The notes: a model not told the origin generated them from the sequence alone. DNA of 10,005 nt from an uncultured Collinsella sp. (GCA_958428675.1 CAUAGV010000052.1:1-10005), one strand, 5' to 3'. Shown: positions 1 to 7,479, counted from the stretch's first letter. A program made the numbers and translations.

Positions 1-371
1 TTATCGGGGCCCTGCTGGGCCCGGGCGGCGACCCCGCCTTTATTAAAAAGATCATCGATACCTCACGCGAGGCCGTGGTGCCGCGTGCACAGACGGGCAT
101 TTTGGGCTTGGCGCTGGGCACCTTCTTTGACTACTACGTCACCTATGTCGTGAGTGCCGAGGTCGGCATGATCCAACGTTGGTTTGAGCGTGACCTTTCC
201 GAATCGCCCGAGACCATGGCGCGCATTATGACGGTCATCGCCTTTGTGCGCCCCGGCGACCTGTATGGCCAACCCATCGATATCAACGTGCCGGAATACG
301 GCATGAAGCTATTGAATCTGCAGCTCGAGGACGCGGTCGACACCACCGCAACCGTCGAGTCCAACAACTAA
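1..371 (+). CDS. TetR-family transcriptional regulator, C-terminal part (5' end outside window)
   Basis: The reading frame is open from position 3 to the TAA at 369-371, giving 122 residues without an N-terminal helix-turn-helix, which must lie upstream of the window. The visible part resembles the TetR_C_8-type ligand-binding domain. It begins with an LLGPGGDPAFIKKI stretch (family pattern: Leu-Leu, Asn/Gly-Gly-Asp, Phe). It continues with a hydrophobic helix ending in GMIQRWFERDL and then an SPETMARIM helix, matching the usual 'W-hydrophobic-x-x-G/D ... SP/TPEEMA' layout of that family. The domain normally holds the effector pocket and the dimer interface. The stop codon lies 11 bases before the start of the giant activase-like gene, so the two are almost certainly co-transcribed, and the regulator may control that operon. 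The effector cannot be told from sequence. Family assignment is by pattern recognition and is fairly secure; the specific role is inference. Confidence 0.75.
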   Translation, partial: IGALLGPGGDPAFIKKIIDTSREAVVPRAQTGILGLALGTFFDYYVTYVVSAEVGMIQRWFERDLSESPETMARIMTVIAFVRPGDLYGQPIDINVPEYGMKLLNLQLEDAVDTTATVESNN

Positions 372-382
372 GAGGAGAGACA

Positions 383-3300
383 ATGAGCAAACTCGTCGAG
401 GGCATTAAGGACCGAATGGTCGCTGCCGCGCGTGAGGCTGCACCCGCCGTGGTAGACGCCGCGCAGAAGGCCGCGACCGCGGCTGCCGAGAAAGTTGCCG
501 AGGTAGTTGCCGATGCCAAGAACGCGGCAGGAGAGACGTCCGTCGCTAGCGAGCCCGCCGCCGCTGAGCCCGTAGCCGCCACCGCCGCCCACGCCCCCGA
601 AGGCGCAATCTTCAACCCCGAGGCCGCCCGCGGCAACCTGCACCTGGGCATTGACGTGGGCTCCACCACCGTTAAGCTCGCCGTGCTCAACGACGATAAC
701 CAGATTGTCTACGCCAAGTACCAGCGCCACCACACCGACGTCCGCGCTTGCGCCCGCGACCTGTTCGAGGGTGCTGCGACCGTGCTGCCGACGGCCCAGA
801 TGACCTGCGCCATTACCGGCTCGGGCGGCCTGCTGCTGTCCCAGTGGCTCGACCTGGAGTTTGTCCAGGAGGTCATCGCCAGCAAGCGTGCCGTCGAGAC
901 CCTTATCCCGGCCACCGATGTCGCCATCGAGCTGGGCGGCGAGGACGCCAAGATCATCTACTTCGATAACGGCATCGAGCAGCGCATGAACGGCACCTGC
1001 GCCGGCGGTACGGGCGCGTTCATCGACCAGATGGCAACCCTGCTGCACACCGACGCGAGCGGCCTCAACGAGCTCGCGGCCAACGCCACCACCATCTATC
1101 CCATCGCCAGTCGCTGCGGCGTTTTTGCCAAGACCGACGTGCAGCCGCTCCTCAACGAGGGCGCCCGTCCCGAGGACGTGGCCGCCTCCATCTTCCAGGC
1201 CGTCGTGACCCAGACCATCTCGGGCCTGGCGTGCGGCCGTCCCATTCGCGGTAACGTCGCCTTCCTGGGCGGCCCGCTGCAGTATCTCTCCGAGCTGCGC
1301 CATCGCTTCTACCTCACGCTCAACCTGGACGAGGAGCACCGCATTGTGCCCCAAAACGCCCACCTGTTTGTGGCGAGCGGCGCTGCCATGGCGCACGAGT
1401 CCAACAAGCTCAGCACGTTCCCGCAGCTTATCGAGGCCATCGACAGCCTGGGCGACACGCAGGGTGCTGAGGTCGAGCGCCTGGATCCGCTCTTTGCCAC
1501 CGACGAGGACTTTGCTGAGTTCAAGACCCGCCACGACCAGGAGGTCGTCCCCAAGGGCAAGCTCGACGGCTACACCGGCCGCGTGTTCATCGGTATCGAC
1601 GCCGGCTCCACCACCATGAAGGCCGCGCTCGTGGGCGAGGACGGCCAGCTGTTGCACACCTGGTACGGCAACAACAACGGCGACATCCTGGGCACGGCCA
1701 AGGTCATCATGGCCGATTTCTACAACCACATTCCCTCGGGCTGCACCATCGGCCACGTGACCACCACGGGCTACGGCGAGGCGCTGCTCATCGAGGCTCT
1801 CAAGGCCGCCTCCGGCGAGATCGAGACCGTTGCGCACCTGCGCGGCGCCAAGGCATTCCTGCCCGGCGTCGAGTTTATCCTGGACATCGGCGGCCAGGAC
1901 ATGAAGTGCCTGCGCGTCAAGGACGGCGTGATCGAGCACATCATGCTCAACGAGGCTTGCTCGTCGGGTTGCGGCAGCTTTATCGAGAGCTTCGCCGTCT
2001 CTATGAACATGGACGTGCGCGCGTTTGCCGATGCCGCCATCCATGCCAAGGCCCCCGTCGACCTGGGCAGCCGCTGCACGGTCTTTATGAACTCGCGCGT
2101 CAAGCAGGCGCAAAAGGAAGGCGCCACGGTGGGCGACATCGCGGCCGGCCTGTCTTATTCCGTCATCAAGAATGCCCTGTTCAAGGTCATTAAGCTGCGC
2201 GACCCCAAGGAGATCGGCAGTCAGGCGATCGTCCAGGGCGGCACCTTTATGTCCGATGCTACGCTGCGCGCGTTTGAGCAGCTCACGGGCGTTCATGCCG
2301 TACGTCCCGACATCGCCGGCTGCATGGGCGCCTATGGTGCGGCCCTGCTCGCCCGCGATCGCGCCGGCGCCGATGGCATCTCGACCATCCTTTCGGCTGA
2401 GGACATCGCGCACCTTACCGTGACGCAAAAGCATGTCCGCTGCGGCCGTTGCTCTAACAACTGCCAGCTTACCGTCAACGACTTTGGTGGCGGCAGGCGC
2501 TTCATTACCGGCAACCGCTGCGAGAAGGGTGCCGGCCACAAAAAGCAAAAGACCGAGGCCCCCAACCTCTTCAAAAAGAAAAACGAGCTGCTCTTTAACC
2601 GCGAGGTCCTGAGCCCCGACGAGGCCCCGCGCGGCACAGTCGGCATTCCCCGCGCGCTCAATATGTACGAGAACTACCCCTTCTGGCATGCGTTCTTTAC
2701 GCGCCTAGGCTTTAGCGTGCAGCTGTCCGACCAGTCGAGCAAGAAGACCTACCAGGCGGGCATCGAGTCCATGCCGTCCGAAAGCGTGTGCTATCCGGCC
2801 AAGATGAGCCACGGCCACGTGATGAACCTCATCGACCGTGACGTCGACTTCATCTGGATGCCGTGCGTGCGCTGGGAGCGCAAGGAGGACCCGACTGCTG
2901 GTAACTGCTATAACTGCCCCATCGTCATGAGCTACCCCACGGCGCTGGCGCTCAATATCGACGAGATCCGCGAGCAGAACATCGAGTTCCTGTACCCGTT
3001 TGTGCCCTATCACGACAAGACCGAGCTCAAGCGCCGTCTGTATCAGGTGCTCGCCGTCGACCGTGTGGCCGATGCGCAAGCCGGTCGCGGTCGCGTGCGT
3101 GGACCCAAGATCACGCGCTCCGAGGTCGATGCCGCCGTCAACGCTGCCTTTGAGGCCGATGCGCGTTTCCACGAGGACATCCAGACTATGGGCGAGGAGG
3201 CTCTTAAGTGGGTCGAGGACCACGGCGGTCACGGCATCGTGCTCGCCGGTCGTCCCTACCATAACGACCCCGAGATCAACCATGCCCTGCCCGAGCTTAT

Positions 3301-5167
3301 CTCGAGCTTTGGCTTTGCGGTCTTTACCGAGGATTCGCTCGCGCATCTGGTAAAGCCCGAGCGCCCGATCCGCGTCGTCGACCAGTGGATGTACCACAGC
3401 CGCCTGTACGCCGTCGCCCGCTTTGTGACGATGCGCAACGACCTGGACCTGATCCAGCTCAATTCCTTCGGCTGCGGCCTTGATGCCCTGACCACCGACC
3501 AAGTGCAGGAGATTCTGGAAGCCAGCGGCAAGATCTACACCGTGCTCAAGATCGACGAGGTGTCCAACCTGGGCGCCGCGCGCATCCGCATCCGCTCGCT
3601 CATGGCCGCGCTCAAGGACCAGGAGGCCGAGCGCTTGGCCGAGGCCACGGCCGCGGGCGAGGCCTACGAGCAGGGCGATGCCGCGCCGGTGGCACCCTCC
3701 ACGGATGCTCCCGCGTTCGCGAGCCGCAAGTACACGTTTGAGGCTCAGCGCGAGAGTGCTTCGACCGCGTGGCCCAAGGTGCCCTTTACCGAACAGATGC
3801 GCGACGAGGGCTACACCATCCTGTGCCCGCAGATGGCACCGATTCACTTTGACCTGGTCAAAGAGGTGTTCCGCGGTGCCGGCTACAACTTGGAGCTGCT
3901 GCCCTCGACCGACCACGACGCCGTCGAGGCCGGCCTGCGCTACGTGAACAACGACATCTGCTATCCGTCGATCCTGGTGACGGGCCAGATCATGGAGGCC
4001 ATCGAGAGCGGTCGGTACGACCTGTCCAAGACGGCCGTGGTCATCAGCCAGACCGGCGGCGGCTGCCGTGCCACCAACTACATCGCGCTCATTCGCAAGG
4101 CCCTGCGCGAGAGCGGCCACCCAGAGATCCCGGTGATCTCGCTTTCGGCAGTGGCACTCGGCGAGGACAACCCCGGCTTTAAGATTACGCCGGCGCTGCT
4201 TAAGCAGGCAGTCTACGCGGTGCTCTTTGGCGACGTGATGATGCAGATGCTCTACCGCTGCCGCCCGTACGAGGCCACGCCCGGTGCCGCCAACGCGCTC
4301 TACGAGGAGTACATGGCACGAGCCCGCAAGCTGGCGCCCAAGTTCAACCGCCACAACTACACCAAGCTGTGCCGTGAGGCCATCCGCGCGTTCGACACTA
4401 TGCCGCTCGTGGGCGAGGGTACCAAGCCGCGCGTGGGCGTGGTCGGTGAGATCTTGGTCAAGTTCCATCCCACAGCCAACAACCACGTGGTCGATGTCAT
4501 CGAGCGCGAGGGCTGCGAGGCCGTAGTGCCGGGCCTGCTCGACTTCTTCCTGTACTCCATGAGCAACGCCGAGCTGCAGAAGGACGAGTTGGGAAGCTCT
4601 GCTACCACGCGCGCTGGTATGCAGGCGCTCATCAAGCTTGTGGACTGGATGCGCACGCCGGTGGAGGAGATGCTCGAAAAGTCCCGCCGCTTTGAGGCGC
4701 CCGAGCGCATCGGCACCATGGCCGACAAAGCCCGTACGGTGCTTTCGGTGTGTAACAACATGGGCGAGGGCTGGTTACTTACGGCCGAGATGCTCGACCT
4801 GATCGACCATGGTGCGCCCAACATCATCTGCACGCAGCCCTTCGCGTGCCTGCCCAACCACGTGGTGGGCAAGGCCGTGATCAAGGAGTTGCGCCGCCAG
4901 CACCCCGAGAGCAACATCGTCGCAGTGGACTATGACCCCGGTGCGTCCGAGGTCAACCAGCTCAACCGCATCAAGCTCATGATCAGCGTGGCCAAGGAAA
5001 ACATGCGCGCCGGCAAGGGCTTTAAGCTCGAGAAGGTGGCACCGCTCGCGATGGACGAGGTCACCGGCCAGATGCGTGCCCATGATGGCTGCGTGAGCTG
5101 CGGCTCGGTCGACGAGAGTGCCGTGGCGTCGGTCGCCGAGCGTCTGGGGCGTGGCATTAAGAAGTAA
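383..5167 (+). CDS. Giant acyl-CoA dehydratase activase-related fusion protein (two HgdC/BadF-type ATPase domains + DUF2229 + dehydratase-like regions)
   Basis: This 1594-residue cytoplasmic protein starts at an ATG preceded by AGGAGAG. Residues 1-85 are an Ala-rich, probably helical extension. Residues 86-340 form a first ASKHA ATPase domain, with GIDVGSTT (89-96), ELGGED (183-188) and Cys206/Cys245. Residues about 401-660 form a second, with GIDAGSTT (404-411), DIGGQD (501-506) and Cys526/Cys530/Cys565. The 39-residue Cys spacing in both equals that of the [4Fe-4S] ligands of HgdC, the activator of 2-hydroxyglutaryl-CoA dehydratase. A Cys cluster follows (687, 690, 694, 713), then a DUF2229 region from about 750 with Cys803, 828, 842 and 845. 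The C-terminal regions resemble COG3580/COG3581 and contain Cys1031, 1193, 1228 and 1489, plus a final CVSC pair (1570, 1573). By family, HgdC proteins use ATP to drive an electron into a dehydratase. The true substrate of these fused proteins is not established, and no separate dehydratase gene is present in this window. Domain identity is secure; reaction is inference. Confidence 0.9.
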   Translation: MSKLVEGIKDRMVAAAREAAPAVVDAAQKAATAAAEKVAEVVADAKNAAGETSVASEPAAAEPVAATAAHAPEGAIFNPEAARGNLHLGIDVGSTTVKLAVLNDDNQIVYAKYQRHHTDVRACARDLFEGAATVLPTAQMTCAITGSGGLLLSQWLDLEFVQEVIASKRAVETLIPATDVAIELGGEDAKIIYFDNGIEQRMNGTCAGGTGAFIDQMATLLHTDASGLNELAANATTIYPIASRCGVFAKTDVQPLLNEGARPEDVAASIFQAVVTQTISGLACGRPIRGNVAFLGGPLQYLSELRHRFYLTLNLDEEHRIVPQNAHLFVASGAAMAHESNKLSTFPQLIEAIDSLGDTQGAEVERLDPLFATDEDFAEFKTRHDQEVVPKGKLDGYTGRVFIGIDAGSTTMKAALVGEDGQLLHTWYGNNNGDILGTAKVIMADFYNHIPSGCTIGHVTTTGYGEALLIEALKAASGEIETVAHLRGAKAFLPGVEFILDIGGQDMKCLRVKDGVIEHIMLNEACSSGCGSFIESFAVSMNMDVRAFADAAIHAKAPVDLGSRCTVFMNSRVKQAQKEGATVGDIAAGLSYSVIKNALFKVIKLRDPKEIGSQAIVQGGTFMSDATLRAFEQLTGVHAVRPDIAGCMGAYGAALLARDRAGADGISTILSAEDIAHLTVTQKHVRCGRCSNNCQLTVNDFGGGRRFITGNRCEKGAGHKKQKTEAPNLFKKKNELLFNREVLSPDEAPRGTVGIPRALNMYENYPFWHAFFTRLGFSVQLSDQSSKKTYQAGIESMPSESVCYPAKMSHGHVMNLIDRDVDFIWMPCVRWERKEDPTAGNCYNCPIVMSYPTALALNIDEIREQNIEFLYPFVPYHDKTELKRRLYQVLAVDRVADAQAGRGRVRGPKITRSEVDAAVNAAFEADARFHEDIQTMGEEALKWVEDHGGHGIVLAGRPYHNDPEINHALPELISSFGFAVFTEDSLAHLVKPERPIRVVDQWMYHSRLYAVARFVTMRNDLDLIQLNSFGCGLDALTTDQVQEILEASGKIYTVLKIDEVSNLGAARIRIRSLMAALKDQEAERLAEATAAGEAYEQGDAAPVAPSTDAPAFASRKYTFEAQRESASTAWPKVPFTEQMRDEGYTILCPQMAPIHFDLVKEVFRGAGYNLELLPSTDHDAVEAGLRYVNNDICYPSILVTGQIMEAIESGRYDLSKTAVVISQTGGGCRATNYIALIRKALRESGHPEIPVISLSAVALGEDNPGFKITPALLKQAVYAVLFGDVMMQMLYRCRPYEATPGAANALYEEYMARARKLAPKFNRHNYTKLCREAIRAFDTMPLVGEGTKPRVGVVGEILVKFHPTANNHVVDVIEREGCEAVVPGLLDFFLYSMSNAELQKDELGSSATTRAGMQALIKLVDWMRTPVEEMLEKSRRFEAPERIGTMADKARTVLSVCNNMGEGWLLTAEMLDLIDHGAPNIICTQPFACLPNHVVGKAVIKELRRQHPESNIVAVDYDPGASEVNQLNRIKLMISVAKENMRAGKGFKLEKVAPLAMDEVTGQMRAHDGCVSCGSVDESAVASVAERLGRGIKK

Positions 5168-5195
5168 CTGGCCTGCTATGGGCTAGATATGGGAC

Positions 5196-5232
5196 AAACG
5201 GGAGGTGGCCGCACCGGCTACCTCCCGTTTTT
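5196..5232 (+). terminator. Rho-independent terminator after the activase-like gene
   Basis: A 15-base left arm (AAACGGGAGGTGGCC, 5196-5210) pairs with 5216-5230 (GGCTACCTCCCGTTT) with one G-T wobble around a 5-base GCACC loop. Five T residues at 5228-5232 end the structure. It starts 28 bases after the TAA of the giant gene. This is a textbook intrinsic terminator and separates the TetR/activase unit from the downstream dehydrogenase gene. Confidence 0.93.
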
Positions 5233-5378
5233 GCTGGACACGGAACCCTGAGTTAATGAACAAGTGTATCCGTTCGCCGCAAAATACCGTCCGTTTATGG
5301 AACCCACCCCCAACGTGCGTCCTCCTTACGGTTGAATAAATACACATCTATGGAATTACGCAAGAGAGGACTGTTCCT

Positions 5379-6333
5379 ATGAGCTACAAGACCGTTTGTG
5401 TTGCCGGCGGCGGCGTGTTGGGAAGCCAGATTGCCTTTCAGGCTGCCTACTGCGGCTTTGATGTGACGATCTGGCTGCGCAGCGAGGGCAGCATCGGCCG
5501 CACTCAGACCAAGATCGATCATGTGCGCGAGGAATACATCGCGGCAATCGAGGGCATGGCGGATGGCACGGGCAAGTGGTGCGCCGGTATCGCCGATAGC
5601 GGCCAACCCTTCGACAAGGAGGCGGCACTCGCCGCCGTTGAGCGTGCCTACTCCACACTCAAGCTGGAACTCGATCTTGCCAAGGCCGTGGCCGACGCCG
5701 ACCTGGTCATCGAGTCTATGGCCGAGGACACCCAGGCAAAGATCGACTTCTACAAGAAGCTCGCCCCGGTACTCCCGCAAAAGACCGTCGTCGTGACCAA
5801 CTCCTCCACGTTGCTGCCGAGTACCTTTGCCAAGTACACCGGCCGCCCCGAGAAGTACCTGTCGTTGCACTTTGCCAACTCCATCTGGAAGAACAACATG
5901 ACCGAGGTCATGGCACAGGACCAAACCGACAAGCGCTATTTCGATGAGCTCGTCGACTTTGCCAACGATATTCGCATGCTTGCCCTGCCCGTCAACAAGG
6001 AAAAGAACGGCTACCTGCTCAATTCCATGCTGGTGTCTGCTTTCGGGTCTTGACCTGTATGTCTCGGGCGTGAGCGATCCCAAGAGCATCGACCTCGCAT
6101 GGACGCGTGGCACTGGCGCCCCCAAGGGTCCGTTCCGCGTATTCGACACCGTGGGCATCCAGACGGCGTACAACATCGTTATGCAGTATCAGAAGGTCCC
6201 GGGCCTGGTGAGCCCGCTGCTCAAGAAGATGATGATGCCCTACAACTTTAAGGCCATGGCGTCCGTCCTCAAGAAAATGCTCGACGAAGGTAAGCTGGGC
6301 GAAAGCTCGGGCGAGGGCTTCTTCAAGTACTAA
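5379..6333 (+). pseudogene. 3-hydroxyacyl-CoA dehydrogenase, frameshifted (about 317 residues if repaired)
   Basis: The ATG at 5379 follows AGAGAGGA with 8-base spacing. The first frame gives 224 residues and stops at TGA 6051-6053. The rest continues one base over, to TAA 6331-6333. The N-terminal part is a Rossmann fold: AGGGVLGSQ at residues 9-17 (GxGxxG, NAD binding), the IESMAEDTQAKIDFYKKL stretch, TNSSTLLPST, and LHFAN with His164 in the position of the catalytic His of the family. The C-terminal 3HCDH domain begins at KNGYLLNSML. It ends in GKLGESSGEGFFKY, a close match to the family's usual 'GxLGxKxGxGFYxY' terminus. The enzyme would oxidise 3-hydroxyacyl-CoA to 3-oxoacyl-CoA with NAD, or run in reverse. 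Removing one T from 6041-6043 restores one frame reading LVSASGLDLYVSG. It is therefore a recent pseudogene, a sequencing indel or, less likely, a recoded gene. The conserved C-terminus suggests recent disruption or an error. Confidence 0.85.
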
Positions 6334-6374
6334 ATAATGATCCCTCGGCAACATTAGGAAACGTATCATTTGCA

Positions 6375-6419
6375 GCGTCATGCGCCGCATGGCCTGTGTG
6401 CCATTTCGGCGCATGACGC
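6375..6419. repeat. Perfect 13-bp inverted repeat with nested 5-bp stem
   Basis: GCGTCATGCGCCG (6375-6387) is the exact reverse complement of 6407-6419. Inside, ATGGC (6389-6393) pairs with GCCAT (6400-6404) around CTGTGT, leaving only a C/TT internal loop. It follows the dehydrogenase stop by 41 bases and precedes the acetyltransferase start by 38 bases. Neither flank carries a clear T run, so it is not a classical intrinsic terminator. It could be an attenuating or mRNA-stabilising hairpin, or a small dispersed palindromic element. Confidence 0.75.
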
Positions 6420-6442
6420 AAAAGAAACTGATGTGCGGGGAT

Positions 6443-6450
6443 AGAGGGGA
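6443..6450 (+). promoter_or_regulatory. Ribosome binding site fixing the acetyltransferase start
   Basis: AGAGGGGA lies 7 bases before the ATG at 6458. This selects that start over the in-frame ATG at 6380, which sits inside the 13-bp inverted repeat and has no comparable site before it. Confidence 0.75.
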
Positions 6451-6457
6451 AACGGTA

Positions 6458-7255
6458 ATGGATCGGCAAATCGTGCTTAAGCAGGATATCCTCGACGCGC
6501 TTTCCGCTGTCGGTATGTGCGCAGGGCAGACGGTTATGGTCCATTGCTCGCTCAGCGCGCTTGGATATGTGTGCGGCGGCGCACAGCCGGTAATCGAGGC
6601 GCTGCTCCAGATGGTGGGCGAGACCGGTACCATCATGATGCCGACGCAATCATGGAAAAACTTGGACCCCGAGAGTGGTGTCCATTGGCGGGAACCTCAA
6701 GAATGGTGGCAGTTGATTCGCGATAACTGGCCTGCCTATGACAAGCGCATTACGCCTACCAATACGATGGGGGCTGTGGCCGAGATGTTTCGCACGTGGC
6801 CGGGTACGCATAGAAGCGACCATCCGGCGCGCTCGGTGGCGGCAAACGGCCGGCATGCTCAATTCTTGACGGAAAACCACGACCTGAGCAACATCTTTGG
6901 CGACGGATCGCCCATCGCGCGCCTGTACGATTTGGACGGCTACGTGCTGCTTATGGGCGTGGGCTACGACAAGAATACGTCGCTGCATTTGGCCGACGCC
7001 CGTGCGGAATACCCTGGCAAGCACGACTGTGTGGAGCACAGTGCGATTGTGGAAAACGGTCGACGCGTATGGAAGGAATACCGTACGCTCTTTGTCGATG
7101 GCGAGGATTTCGATGAAATCGGCGCTGCTTTTGAGCGTGAATGCTCGGTGCGCACGGCGCCTCTCGGTAACGGTATGATCCGCTTTATGCGCCAGCGCGA
7201 GCTTGTCGACTTTGCCGTGGACTGGATTGAGCGCTATCGCGGCTGCCCCGAATAA
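6458..7255 (+). CDS. Aminoglycoside N(3)-acetyltransferase-like protein (AAC(3)/YokD family)
   Basis: The 265-residue product has the length and motif order of the AAC(3) family (Antibiotic_NAT). These are HCSLSALGYVCGG (29-41), GTIMMPTQSW (57-66), RITPTNTMGAVAEMFR (97-112), RSDHPARSVAANG (119-131), GDGSPIARLYDLDGYVLLMGVG (148-169) and NTSLHLAD (173-180). The family transfers acetyl groups from acetyl-CoA to an amine. The acquired members inactivate aminoglycosides at the 3-amino group, while many chromosomal members such as YokD have no proven natural substrate. The start at 6458 is chosen for its ribosome binding site. It appears monocistronic, flanked by a large hairpin upstream and a G-rich tract after the stop. 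Codon use matches its neighbours, and I see no integron or transposon sequence, so this looks like a resident gene. Whether it confers resistance cannot be told from sequence. Confidence 0.9.
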   Translation: MDRQIVLKQDILDALSAVGMCAGQTVMVHCSLSALGYVCGGAQPVIEALLQMVGETGTIMMPTQSWKNLDPESGVHWREPQEWWQLIRDNWPAYDKRITPTNTMGAVAEMFRTWPGTHRSDHPARSVAANGRHAQFLTENHDLSNIFGDGSPIARLYDLDGYVLLMGVGYDKNTSLHLADARAEYPGKHDCVEHSAIVENGRRVWKEYRTLFVDGEDFDEIGAAFERECSVRTAPLGNGMIRFMRQRELVDFAVDWIERYRGCPE

Positions 7256-7266
7256 TTCGGGGGGGG
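7246..7266 (+). other. Stop-codon hairpin running into an eight-G tract
   Basis: CCCCGA (7246-7251) pairs with TCGGGG (7257-7262) around a loop that contains the TAA stop of the acetyltransferase gene. The right arm continues to an uninterrupted run of eight G at 7259-7266. There is no T run, so termination is uncertain. The G tract could pair in several registers and is a possible slippage site, although it lies outside any coding region I can support. Confidence 0.45.
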
Positions 7267-7399
7267 TGGAAGCGTTGGGGATCTACGGTAGTATGCGACA
7301 AAATCTGAATTGATCGGGCAAGAGCTGTAGCGTGCGTTGACGTTTGACCAATGGAGCGCAAAAATGCACCGTTCGCCGATACCCCTCTCGCGAGTGGTT

Positions 7400-7430
7400 G
7401 TCATATGGTTTGATGTTGGAAACATATGAC
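7400..7430. repeat. Inverted repeat GTCATATG/CATATGAC, possible operator or leader hairpin
   Basis: GTCATATG (7400-7407) is the exact reverse complement of CATATGAC (7423-7430). TTT (7409-7411) also pairs with AAA (7420-7422), with one G bulge and an 8-base loop. It lies 50 bases before the well-placed ATG at 7480. That position suits a regulator binding site or an mRNA leader hairpin. Which regulator, if any, is unknown. Confidence 0.5.
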
Positions 7431-7466
7431 TGCCGCCGGGCTGCGGGTGACGTTTGCTCTGATATC

Positions 7467-7472
7467 GGAGGT
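7467..7472 (+). promoter_or_regulatory. Strong Shine-Dalgarno site pointing at ATG 7480
   Basis: GGAGGT is the best ribosome binding site in this region and lies 7 bases before the ATG at 7480. The later ATG at 7520, which opens the longer protein, has only a weak match (CGGG) before it. This site therefore suggests that ribosomes first load 40 bases ahead of the annotated protein. Confidence 0.6.
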
Positions 7473-7479
7473 GCCAAGT

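Larger units (their letters stand above)
7256..7479. other. Non-coding stretch upstream of a small membrane protein gene
   Basis: No convincing gene is present here. It contains the G tract at 7259-7266, and a loose promoter candidate with TTGACG at 7337-7342 and AAAAAT at 7360-7365, 17 bases apart (4 of 6 -10 matches, AT-rich spacing weak). It also contains the inverted repeat at 7400-7430. Base composition is more AT-rich than the flanking genes, as expected for a promoter and leader region. Confidence 0.5.

Noticed and set aside
368..2689. A 773-codon open frame on the minus strand opposite the giant gene.
   Set aside because: It has low-complexity Ala/Gly/Leu/Val/His-rich composition with no domain signature, and arises from the G/C third-position bias of the strongly supported plus-strand gene.
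2705..4486. A 593-codon open frame on the minus strand opposite the giant gene.
   Set aside because: Same cause as the 773-codon frame: an antisense shadow of conserved coding sequence, without recognisable motifs.
5233..5378. A sigma-70-type promoter for the dehydrogenase gene.
   Set aside because: TTACGG and TATGGA can be placed 17 bases apart just upstream, but the -35 matches only 2 of 6 positions, so I did not call it.
6039..6054. Programmed +1 frameshift as the explanation of the split dehydrogenase.
   Set aside because: The TCT TGA C site gives poor re-pairing after slippage and there is no Shine-Dalgarno stimulator; an indel is simpler.
5295..6176. A 293-codon minus-strand frame opposite the dehydrogenase.
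   Set aside because: It mirrors a gene with clear Rossmann and 3HCDH motifs and has no motif of its own.
6380..6457. Earlier in-frame ATG at 6380 as the acetyltransferase start.
   Set aside because: It lies inside the 13-bp inverted repeat, lacks a ribosome site, and would add 26 residues before the family's usual N-terminus; the ATG at 6458 has AGAGGGGA 7 bases before it.
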